Assembly (NCBI GenBank): GCA_964396385.1
Contig: CAYNFH010000285.1
Location: forward strand, 1-7,157
Length of the DNA: 7,157 nt
Direction: 5' to 3'
Source: CAYNFH01 sp964396385
GTDB lineage: Bacteria > Armatimonadota > Chthonomonadetes > Chthonomonadales > CAJBBX01
Within the stretch, counting starts at the first letter, position 1. Every line of letters begins with the position of its first letter. A program made the translations under genes and the position numbers. Positions 1 to 5,430 of this stretch are shown piece after piece. Under the pieces are notes generated by a model. The model ran no database searches and was not told the origin of the DNA. It was given only the letters and a program-made list of their open reading frames with translations.

Positions 1-1832
1 AAGAAGTGACCGGCGCCGAAGGCGGCATCATTCTCTTTATCGACGAGCTGCACACACTGGTTGGCGCGGGCGCGGCAGAGGGCGCGATGGACGCCTCGAA
101 TATGCTCAAGCCCATGCTGGCCCGCGGCGAACTGCACTGCATCGGCGCGACCACGCTGGACGAGTATCGCAAGCACATCGAGAAGGACGCGGCGCTGGAG
201 CGGCGCTTCCAGCCCGTGATGGTCGAGCCGCCGACGGTGGAGGACACGGTCTCCATCCTGCGCGGACTCAAGGAGCGGTTCGAGGTGCACCACGGCGTGC
301 GGATCCAGGATAACGCCCTGGTGGCCGCAGCCGTGCTCTCCAACCGGTACGTGACCGACCGCTTCCTGCCGGACAAAGCGATTGACCTGGTGGACGAGGC
401 CTGCGCCATGATCCGCTCGGAGATCGACTCCATGCCCACGGAGCTGGATGAGATCACCCGGCGCACCATGCAGCTCGAGATCGAGGAGCAGGCGCTCAAG
501 AAGGAGAAGGACAAGGGCAGCAAGGAGCGGCTGGAGACGCTGCGTAAGGAGCTGGCGGACCTCAAGGACCGCGGCAATGCCATGCGCGCCCAGTGGGAGT
601 CCGAGAAAGAGGCCATCAAGAAGGTCCAGGCCGTCCGCGAGGAGATCGAGTTGGTGCGCCGCGACATTGAGAAGGCGGAGCGCAGCTACGACCTCAACAA
701 GCTGGCGGAGCTGCAGCACGGAAGACTGCCCCAGCTCGAGCGGCGGATCAGGGAGGAAGAGGAGGCCATCACGCGGACCCAGGGCGGCAGCAGGCTGCTC
801 CGCGAGGAGGTCACAGAGGACGAGATCGCCGAGATCGTGGCCAAGTGGACGGGCATCCCGGTGATGCGGCTGGTGGAGGGAGAGCGCGAGAAGCTGCTCC
901 ACCTGGATGATCTGCTGCACCAGCGGGTCATCGGCCAGGACGAGGCCGTGCAGGCGGTGGCGGACGCCATCATCCGGGCGCGCGCCGGCATCAAGGATCC
1001 GCGCAGGCCCATCGGCTCGTTTATCTTCCTCGGGCCGACCGGCGTGGGCAAGACGGAGCTGGCCCGCGCTCTGGCGGAGGCGCTGTTCGATTCGGAGGAG
1101 AACATGATCCGGATCGACCTCTCCGAGTACATGGAGAAGCACACGGTCTCCCGGCTCATTGGAGCGCCGCCTGGATACGTCGGGTACGAAGAGGGCGGGC
1201 AGCTCACGGAGGCGGTGCGGCGGCATCCGTACAGCGTGATCCTGTTCGACGAGTTCGAGAAGGCGCATCCGGACGTCTCCAACGTGATGCTCCAGATCCT
1301 GGACGACGGCCGGCTGACGGACGCGCAGGGGCGGACGGTGGACTTCAAGAACACCGTCATCATCCTGACGTCCAACATCGGGAGCCACTATCTGCTGGAG
1401 GGCATCACGCCCGACGGCGAGATCAAGGAGGGCGCCCGCACGCAGGTAATGAACGAGCTGCGGACGCACACCCGGCCCGAGTTCCTGAACCGGGTGGACG
1501 AGATCGTGCTGTTCAAGCCGCTGACGCTGCCGGAGATCGAGCGGATCGTGGACCTTCAGGTGGCGCTGCTGCGCGGAAGGCTGCGGGACCGCGACATCGA
1601 GCTGGAGCTGACCGAGGCCGCCAGGCTGCACCTCGCGAGGGCCGGCTACGACCCGGTCTACGGCGCACGGCCTCTCAAGAGGATGATCCAGCGCACGCTG
1701 GAGACCCGCATCGGCCGGGCGCTGCTGAGCGGCGACATACCGGACGGGTCGATCATCCAGGTCGACATGGAGAATGACGACCTGGTGGTCCGGCCCGTCC
1801 GGACCGGCCGGCCGGAAGCGGCCGCTGTTTGA
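1..1832 (+). CDS. clpB: ATP-dependent disaggregase ClpB, C-terminal two-thirds (5' end outside window)
   Basis: ClpB is a cytoplasmic hexameric AAA+ machine that threads aggregated proteins through its pore together with DnaK. The frame is open at the window start: bases 1-2 end a codon and the first full codon is at 3. The GTG at 6 is an internal valine, not a start. Numbering from that GTG, visible parts are the first-ring Walker B (FIDE, 11-14), its arginine fingers (ALERRF, 63-68), a long charged coiled-coil middle domain (about 140-265), second-ring Walker A (GPTGVGKT, 343-350), pore loop (GYVGYEEGG, 390-398), Walker B (VILFDE, 411-416), sensor 1 (TSN, 455-457), arginine finger (FLNRVDE, R496) and sensor 2 (GARPLKR, 553-559). 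The full-length middle domain separates it from ClpA and ClpC. The N domain and first Walker A are missing, about 260 residues by comparison with E. coli ClpB. No lesion is seen. The stop is TGA at 1830-1832, and two hsp20 genes follow on the same strand. Confidence 0.97.
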   Translation, partial: EVTGAEGGIILFIDELHTLVGAGAAEGAMDASNMLKPMLARGELHCIGATTLDEYRKHIEKDAALERRFQPVMVEPPTVEDTVSILRGLKERFEVHHGVRIQDNALVAAAVLSNRYVTDRFLPDKAIDLVDEACAMIRSEIDSMPTELDEITRRTMQLEIEEQALKKEKDKGSKERLETLRKELADLKDRGNAMRAQWESEKEAIKKVQAVREEIELVRRDIEKAERSYDLNKLAELQHGRLPQLERRIREEEEAITRTQGGSRLLREEVTEDEIAEIVAKWTGIPVMRLVEGEREKLLHLDDLLHQRVIGQDEAVQAVADAIIRARAGIKDPRRPIGSFIFLGPTGVGKTELARALAEALFDSEENMIRIDLSEYMEKHTVSRLIGAPPGYVGYEEGGQLTEAVRRHPYSVILFDEFEKAHPDVSNVMLQILDDGRLTDAQGRTVDFKNTVIILTSNIGSHYLLEGITPDGEIKEGARTQVMNELRTHTRPEFLNRVDEIVLFKPLTLPEIERIVDLQVALLRGRLRDRDIELELTEAARLHLARAGYDPVYGARPLKRMIQRTLETRIGRALLSGDIPDGSIIQVDMENDDLVVRPVRTGRPEAAAV

Positions 1833-1901
1833 CGGAAGATGGAGGACGGATGACGGACCAGCATCTGATTCTGTCCGTCAACCGTCTTCCGTCCTCCGTC
1901 C
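1830..1901 (+). repeat. Period-7 degenerate repeat in two inverted arms between clpB and the first hsp20
   Basis: The left arm is four heptamers in phase: TGACGGA, AGATGGA, GGACGGA, TGACGGA (1830-1857); the first contains the clpB stop codon. The right arm is TCCGTCA, ACCGTCT, TCCGTCC, TCCGTCC (1874-1901). Folded, 1831-1858 pairs with 1873-1900: 24 Watson-Crick pairs, 2 G-U pairs and 2 mismatches, around a 14-nt loop. There is no U tract, so it is not a typical intrinsic terminator. It could stabilise the clpB mRNA 3' end, tune read-through into hsp20, or be a passive repeat. Confidence 0.85.
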
Positions 1902-1925
1902 ACCCCACACCGAGGAGACAACATC

Positions 1926-2387
1926 ATGCGCACGAGAGGATGGGATCCGTACCAGGAGATGGAGGCGCTGCTCAGGGAGTATGAGAGGGTCCGCTCGAGC
2001 AATCCGGGCGGAAGTACGCGCGGCAGCGACGCGGCGTTCCTGCCCGGGCGCGCCGCTCGCCAGTACCCGCTCATCAACCTGAGCGAGGACCACGATAACG
2101 TCTACGTGGAGGCGCTGGCCCCCGGGATCGACCCGGAGAACATCAACCTCACGGTGGTCCGCAACACGCTCACCATCGCGGGTGAGAAGCTTTCGCACGC
2201 CGGGATAGCGCCGGAGGCGGTTCACCGGAGCGAGCGCGCCACCGGCAAGTTCATTCGCAACGTGGAGCTGCCGGTGGACGTGGACAGCAACAAGGTGAGT
2301 GCCCGCTACGCGGATGGTCTGCTCACCATCACGCTGCCCAAGGCGGAAGCCGCGAAGCCGAGACAGATTCAGGTTGCAGTTGGATAG
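1926..2387 (+). CDS. hsp20: Small heat-shock protein, Hsp20/alpha-crystallin family (first copy)
   Basis: This is an ATP-independent cytoplasmic holdase of 153 residues, a usual length for bacterial small heat-shock proteins. The N-terminal arm (1-45) is variable, starts with the family-typical WDPYQEMEALL and is rich in Arg, Gly and Ser. The alpha-crystallin domain runs about 48-140. It includes VYVEALAPGIDPENINLTV, the RSERATGKFIRNVELP strand pair and the closing GLLTITLPKA (131-140). The C-terminal tail carries an I-x-V motif (IQV, 148-150), the kind that docks onto a neighbouring subunit during oligomer assembly. The ATG at 1926 is supported by a GGAG at 1914-1917, eight bases upstream. 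It lies 93 bp after clpB and 87 bp before a second, clearly different hsp20, so cotranscription is likely but not proven. No heat-shock operator (CIRCE type) is seen in the gap; control probably lies upstream of clpB, outside the window. Confidence 0.95.
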   Translation: MRTRGWDPYQEMEALLREYERVRSSNPGGSTRGSDAAFLPGRAARQYPLINLSEDHDNVYVEALAPGIDPENINLTVVRNTLTIAGEKLSHAGIAPEAVHRSERATGKFIRNVELPVDVDSNKVSARYADGLLTITLPKAEAAKPRQIQVAVG

Positions 2388-2390
2388 AGC

Positions 2391-2460
2391 GGCGGAGGAC
2401 CGAGGACGGGTGACCGGCCGAGAATCCGTCCGTCATCCGTCTCCCGTCCGCCGTCCATCC
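2391..2460 (+). repeat. Period-7 degenerate repeat in two inverted arms between the two hsp20 genes
   Basis: Ten consecutive 7-nt units keep one register. The first four are G-rich: GGCGGAG, GACCGAG, GACGGGT, GACCGGC (2391-2418). A junction unit, CGAGAAT, follows (2419-2425). The last five are C-rich: CCGTCCG, TCATCCG, TCTCCCG, TCCGCCG, TCCATCC (2426-2460). The arms are imperfect reverse complements, so an interrupted hairpin is possible. The units match the type in the clpB-hsp20 gap. The AGGAGG ribosome-binding site of the next gene starts two bases after the last unit. Confidence 0.82.
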
Positions 2461-2474
2461 GCAGGAGGATAATC

Positions 2475-2876
2475 ATGCCAGAAAGAACCGTTCCAACGCC
2501 CCCGCAGGGAGACGAGCGGCCCGCGCCTCAGGAGTCTACGCGGGCGCAGGAGCGACACTATGCGCCGCCCGTCGACATCTTCGAGACTCCAGATGGGCTC
2601 ACCGTGGTCGCGGACCTGCCCGGTGCCACGAGGGATAACCTGACGATCGAGGTGAAGGACGATGTCCTGACCCTGCAGGCACGGACGCAGGACCACCTGC
2701 CCGGCCATGCTATCTACCGGGAGTTCCAGCTTGTGAACTTCTTCCGGCAGTTCCAGCTTGCCGATACCGTAGACGCCACCAAGATCACCGCCGAGCTCAA
2801 GCACGGCGTCCTGACCCTCCACCTGCCGAAAGCGGAGCAGGCGAAGCCGAAGAGAATCGAGGTGAAGGTCAGTTAG
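2475..2876 (+). CDS. hsp20: Small heat-shock protein, Hsp20/alpha-crystallin family (second copy)
   Basis: This is a second, divergent small heat-shock protein of 133 residues. A polar, proline-rich N-terminal arm (1-30) precedes an alpha-crystallin domain (about 31-120). The domain opens with PPVDIFETPDGLTVVADLPGA and closes with GVLTLHLPKA (111-120). An I-x-V motif (IEV, 128-130) follows in the tail. The middle of the domain reads YREFQLVNFFRQFQLADTVD (81-100). The first copy instead has the ERATGKFIRNVELP type, so the two are different subfamilies rather than a recent duplication; they could form mixed oligomers or act on different clients, which is inference. The ATG at 2475 has a strong AGGAGG (2463-2468) with a 6-nt spacer. 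It is the last + strand gene before a convergent junction, and no clear U-tract terminator follows. Confidence 0.95.
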   Translation: MPERTVPTPPQGDERPAPQESTRAQERHYAPPVDIFETPDGLTVVADLPGATRDNLTIEVKDDVLTLQARTQDHLPGHAIYREFQLVNFFRQFQLADTVDATKITAELKHGVLTLHLPKAEQAKPKRIEVKVS

Positions 2877-2882
2877 TACGTG

Positions 2883-2994
2883 CGTTCAGGCGTTCAGGCG
2901 TACGGGCGATGAGGCCGGAACGATCAAGAACCAACTGGATCGTCAGGAGGCAGTGACCCCGCTCGCCTGTCACCTGGACGCCTGAACGCCCTCC
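2883..2994. repeat. Period-8 TTCAGG-type repeat flanking the convergent junction
   Basis: After the hsp20 stop come four octamers in phase: CGTTCAGG, CGTTCAGG, CGTACGGG, CGATGAGG (2883-2914). On the far side, up to the stop of the minus-strand gene, lie TCGCCTGT, CACCTGGA, CGCCTGAA, CGCCCTCC (2963-2994). Positions 2889-2901 and 2978-2990 are perfect 13-nt reverse complements. A smaller stem, ACGATC with GATCGT (2920-2925 and 2938-2943), lies between. Each gene therefore ends in the same repeat type on its own strand. It may act as a two-way transcription brake, but neither strand has a U tract. Confidence 0.8.
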
Positions 2995-3477
2995 TTACGT
3001 CCTCCCCTCCATGATCCCGTGATAGGCGTGGTAGACGTCCAGGAGTTGAATCCGGGTGGCCTGGAGCCGCTCCGCCACGATGTGCGAGAACCGCTTGAGC
3101 AGCGCGAAGCCCAGGTCGTGGTCCTCCTCGCACTTCCTGCGGAGGCAAGCGCCATCCAGAGCGAACGCTCGCACCGGTGAAACGGCCCGCGCGTCGAACC
3201 GCCACTTGTAGGGCGGGATGAGCCAGGACCAGCCCAGCACGTCGCCCTCGCATAAAGTCTCAATGGTGAGCGGCGTCCGCTCACCGGCCGCGATCTCCAC
3301 GGCCACCTTCCCCTCCCGGATCAGGTAGAACCGGGAGGCCTCCATCCCCTCCTCGAAGATGGTCTCACCCGCATCGAACCGTACGTTGGCCGTACAGCCG
3401 GTCAGGAGCTGGATATACTGTGGCTCCAGTCCCTTGAAGAAAGAGTGTTCCGAGAGGATCCGCTCCAGAGTCTCCAT
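2995..3477 (-). CDS. Stand-alone cyclic nucleotide-binding domain protein (Crp-like fold, no DNA-binding domain)
   Basis: The 160-residue protein consists almost entirely of one cyclic-nucleotide-binding (cNMP) jelly-roll. Residues 1-30 form the leading helix, and 33-75 carry FDAGETIFEEGMEASRFYLI and the strand REGKVAVEI, as in the Crp/Fnr sensor domain. The phosphate-binding cassette position (78-98) reads GDVLGWSWLIPPYKWRFDARA. A long helix follows (about 112-148). The protein ends where Crp would continue into its helix-turn-helix, so it cannot bind DNA in the Crp manner. The cassette lacks the usual G-E-[LI]-[AG/L] with a phosphate-binding Arg before Ser/Thr, so cAMP or cGMP binding is doubtful. 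The ATG at 3477 is supported by GGAGGG seven bases upstream. It is codirectional with atpA but separated from it by a terminator, so it probably has its own promoter. The role is unknown; a partner-binding sensor is one possibility. Confidence 0.88.
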   Translation of the reverse strand: METLERILSEHSFFKGLEPQYIQLLTGCTANVRFDAGETIFEEGMEASRFYLIREGKVAVEIAAGERTPLTIETLCEGDVLGWSWLIPPYKWRFDARAVSPVRAFALDGACLRRKCEEDHDLGFALLKRFSHIVAERLQATRIQLLDVYHAYHGIMEGRT

Positions 3478-3502
3478 CCACGTTCCCTCCCTTCCTGCCC
3501 CG

Positions 3503-3538
3503 TAACCGAGGCTTCATGGCCTCTATATACGACGGTTA
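3503..3538 (-). promoter_or_regulatory. Possible promoter/operator region upstream of the cNMP-domain gene
   Basis: About 25-60 bp before the minus-strand ATG there is a nested inverted repeat. TAACCG (3503-3508) pairs with CGGTTA (3533-3538), and inside it GAGGC (3508-3512) pairs with GCCTC (3519-3523). A TATATA at 3524-3529 could be a -10 element, and it is conspicuous in this GC-rich DNA. I find no good -35 at the right distance. The rest of the 198-bp gap holds the terminator, hairpin and repeat listed separately. Confidence 0.3.
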
Positions 3539-3587
3539 AGGCCCGCTCATTCTCCACCTCTTCGCAGGATTCCTGCCGCAAAACAAG

Positions 3588-3617
3588 CGCCCACGGCCGA
3601 TCTCTCAGCCGTGGGCG
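3588..3617 (-). terminator. Rho-independent terminator-like hairpin after atpA
   Basis: A perfect 10-bp GC-rich stem (3588-3597 CGCCCACGGC with 3608-3617 GCCGTGGGCG) has a 10-nt loop. Read on the minus strand it is followed at once by CTTGTTTTGC, a short T-rich run. The polarity fits transcription coming from atpA, whose stop is about 60 nt upstream. Downstream in the transcript is the separate cNMP-domain gene. The T run is interrupted, so efficiency is uncertain, but this is the best terminator in the window. Confidence 0.75.
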
Positions 3618-3634
3618 TGGATCTCTTCTTGGAT

Positions 3635-3659
3635 TCTTTGCGCTCTTTGCGTCTTTGCG
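3635..3659 (-). repeat. Period-8 CTTTGCG repeat after atpA
   Basis: Three copies of TCTTTGCG lie at 3635-3642, 3644-3651 and 3652-3659, with one extra C between the first two. On the atpA mRNA strand they read CGCAAAGA-type units, placed between the stop codon and the terminator hairpin. The unit is not self-complementary, so unlike the other gap repeats it forms no obvious stem. Confidence 0.75.
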
Positions 3660-3664
3660 TGAGA

Positions 3665-3688
3665 CTTCCGGTCCCCTACACCCGGAAG
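3665..3688 (-). other. Hairpin spanning the atpA stop codon
   Basis: CTTCCGG (3665-3671) and CCGGAAG (3682-3688) form a 7-bp stem with a 10-nt loop that contains the atpA TAG (3676-3678). There is no U tract, so it is not a terminator by itself. It might protect the 3' end or be coincidental. Confidence 0.4.
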
Positions 3689-5367
3689 CCCGTCTTGAAC
3701 TCCTCGATGGCCTTCTTGAGGGTCGCCTGGGTGGCGTCGTTCATTGCGCCCGTGCTGCGGATGGTCTCCGCGACCTCCGGGTACCTGTCCTTCATAAAGG
3801 CATGCAGCTCCGTCTCGAAGCGCCGCACCTGCTCCACCGGCACGTCATCCAGGTAGCCGCTGGATCCGGCGAAGATGGAGATGACCTCCAGCTCCATGGG
3901 CATCGGGTTGAACTGCGGCTGCTTCAGCAGCTCCACCATGCGCGCGCCTCGCTGGAGCTGGAGCTGCGTGGCCCGGTCGAGGTCGGAAGCGAACTGCGAG
4001 AACGCCTGCACCTCGCGGTACTGCGCCAGCTCCAGCTTGAGCCGGCCTCCCACGGCTTTCATCGCCTTGGTCTGGGCGTTGCCCCCCACACGGGAGACCG
4101 AGATACCCACGTTCATGGCCGGCCTAACGCCGGCATAAAACAGGTCGGTCTCCAGGAAGATCTGTCCGTCCGTAATGGAGATCACGTTGGTCGGGATGTA
4201 CTGGGACACGTCGCCGGCCTGGGTCTCGATGACCGGCAACGCGGTGAGGCTGCCTCCGGTGCCGGGCACTTTGCGGACCTCGACCGAGTCCTTGTTCGGC
4301 ATGCCTTCGCGAGTCTTATTCGCCTCTTCGCGGCCGTGCTCGCCCTCATACACCTTCCCGTCCACCCCGGTCTTCGTGTCCGCGGACGCACCGCTCGGGA
4401 CGATGATCCAGTCCTCGCGCATCTTGGCCGCGCGCTCCAGGAGGCGGGAGTGCACGTAGAAGACGTCGCCCGGATAAGCTTCGCGCCCGGGCGGCCGGCG
4501 CAGCAGCAGCGACACCTGCCGATAGGCGACCGCCTGCTTGGAAAGGTCGTCGTAAACGCACAGGGCATGGCCGCCAGTATTGCGGAAGTACTCGCCCATG
4601 GTGCAGCCGGAATAGGGGGCGATGTACTGCATTGGGGCCGGGTCGGAGGCGGTCGCGGAGACCACGATGGTGTACTCCATCGCGCCGTGCTCCTCCAGCG
4701 TCCGCACCACGTTGGCGACGGTGGACTGCTTCTGCCCGATGGCCACGTAGACGCAGATGACGTTCTGGCCCTTCTGGTTTAGGATGGTATCCAGCAGGAT
4801 GGCGGTCTTGCCGGTCTGGCGGTCGCCGATGATCAACTCCCGCTGGCCGCGGCCGATGGGGGTCAGCGCGTCCACCACCTTGAGACCGGTCTGGAGGGGC
4901 TCCTTCACCGGCTGGCGGTCCACCACGCCCGGCGCTCTGGTTTCAACGGGCCAGCGGTCGGCAGCGACGATGGGGCCCTTGCCGTCCAGCGGGTCCCCAA
5001 CGGCGTTCACCACGCGTCCGACCAGTCCCGGTCCGACCGGAACGGAGATGATCTGGCCGGTCCGCCGGACGCCACTCCCTTCGCGGATGCCGGTGTCCGG
5101 TCCCAGGACCACCGCGCCCACGTTGTCTTCTTCCAGGTTCAGGGCGATGCCGCGAACCGGGTTCCTGTCGGAGTCCACCACCGGGTTGCCGTCCGCGTCC
5201 TCGAACTGCAGCATCTCGTTGACCATGCAGTCCTGCAGGCCGTAGATGCGCGCGATACCGTCCCCCACCTGCAGGACGGTACCGACCCCGACCTCCTGGA
5301 TCTGGGGCTCAAAGTCCCGGAGCTGCTGCTCCAGGATCGAGGTTATCTCTTCGGGTCTGATAGCCAC
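3676..5367 (-). CDS. atpA: F1Fo ATP synthase subunit alpha
   Basis: Alpha is the non-catalytic nucleotide-binding subunit of the F1 alpha3beta3 ring. Visible are the N-terminal delta-contacting segment, the beta-barrel (about 28-95), Walker A GDRQTGKTA (181-189, Lys187), the Walker B region LCVYDDL (269-275), the GSLTALPVIETQAGDVS block (372-388), ISITDGQIFLE (396-406) and the arginine finger in SRVGG (425-429, Arg426). The C-terminal helical bundle ends KKAIEEFKTGF. The start is GTG at 5367 with AGGGAG six bases upstream; MAIRPEEI matches family N-termini. At 563 residues it exceeds the usual 500-515. The excess is mainly a polar insertion between RAAK (315) and GGSLTALP (371), with a shorter one at about 55-74 in the barrel. 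Both look like surface loops, and all catalytic motifs are intact. It follows atpH by 62 bp. No atpG follows it: a terminator and an unrelated gene do. Confidence 0.98.
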   Translation of the reverse strand: MAIRPEEITSILEQQLRDFEPQIQEVGVGTVLQVGDGIARIYGLQDCMVNEMLQFEDADGNPVVDSDRNPVRGIALNLEEDNVGAVVLGPDTGIREGSGVRRTGQIISVPVGPGLVGRVVNAVGDPLDGKGPIVAADRWPVETRAPGVVDRQPVKEPLQTGLKVVDALTPIGRGQRELIIGDRQTGKTAILLDTILNQKGQNVICVYVAIGQKQSTVANVVRTLEEHGAMEYTIVVSATASDPAPMQYIAPYSGCTMGEYFRNTGGHALCVYDDLSKQAVAYRQVSLLLRRPPGREAYPGDVFYVHSRLLERAAKMREDWIIVPSGASADTKTGVDGKVYEGEHGREEANKTREGMPNKDSVEVRKVPGTGGSLTALPVIETQAGDVSQYIPTNVISITDGQIFLETDLFYAGVRPAMNVGISVSRVGGNAQTKAMKAVGGRLKLELAQYREVQAFSQFASDLDRATQLQLQRGARMVELLKQPQFNPMPMELEVISIFAGSSGYLDDVPVEQVRRFETELHAFMKDRYPEVAETIRSTGAMNDATQATLKKAIEEFKTGFRV

Positions 5368-5381
5368 GTTGCTCTCCCTGT

Positions 5382-5430
5382 ACTCGGGTCTTCAGGTATT
5401 CGGGATTCCGTCCCTGAACACCTGAACACC
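5382..5430 (-). repeat. Period-8 TTCAGG-type inverted repeat between atpH and atpA
   Basis: Six octamers are in register on the + strand: ACTCGGGT, CTTCAGGT, ATTCGGGA, TTCCGTCC, CTGAACAC, CTGAACAC (5382-5429). The last abuts the atpH stop (TAG complement at 5430-5432). The left arm 5387-5405 pairs with 5411-5430 over most of its length (two mismatches and one bulge) around a 5-nt loop. It sits inside an operon and shares its TTCAGG core with the repeat at 2883-2994. A role in uneven expression of delta and alpha is possible but unproven. Confidence 0.82.

Noticed and set aside
448..864. Long Arg/Ser-rich reading frame inside clpB on the + strand
   Set aside because: It is a frame shadow of the clpB middle domain in GC-rich DNA; composition is unlike any protein family and the clpB frame is intact.
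1236..1275. ClpB second Walker B written DEFEKAHP instead of the common DEVEKAHP or DEIEKAHP
   Set aside because: The catalytic Asp-Glu pair is kept and a conservative hydrophobic swap is unlikely to matter.
686..1378. 230-codon open frame on the minus strand opposite clpB
   Set aside because: It is an antisense shadow caused by codon bias; it is Ser/Arg-rich with no recognisable motif.
1831..1900. Hairpin after clpB considered as an intrinsic terminator
   Set aside because: No U tract follows the stem, and a functionally linked gene begins 26 bases later on the same strand.
2723..2761. Direct repeat AGTTCCAGCTTG twice in the second hsp20
   Set aside because: It encodes two FQL motifs in an alpha-crystallin strand region that looks normal for this subfamily; probably a codon-use coincidence.
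2883..2994. Short repeats considered as a CRISPR array
   Set aside because: Units are 7-8 nt, contiguous and without unique spacers, and no cas gene is present.
4125..4141. GCCGGC repeated with a 5-nt spacer inside atpA
   Set aside because: It lies in codons for the highly conserved YAGVRPAMN block and GCCGGC is itself a common palindrome in GC-rich DNA.
3445..4782. 445-codon + strand frame opposite atpA
   Set aside because: It overlaps nearly all of atpA's C-terminal half and encodes His/Leu/Arg-rich sequence without domains; atpA is unambiguous here.
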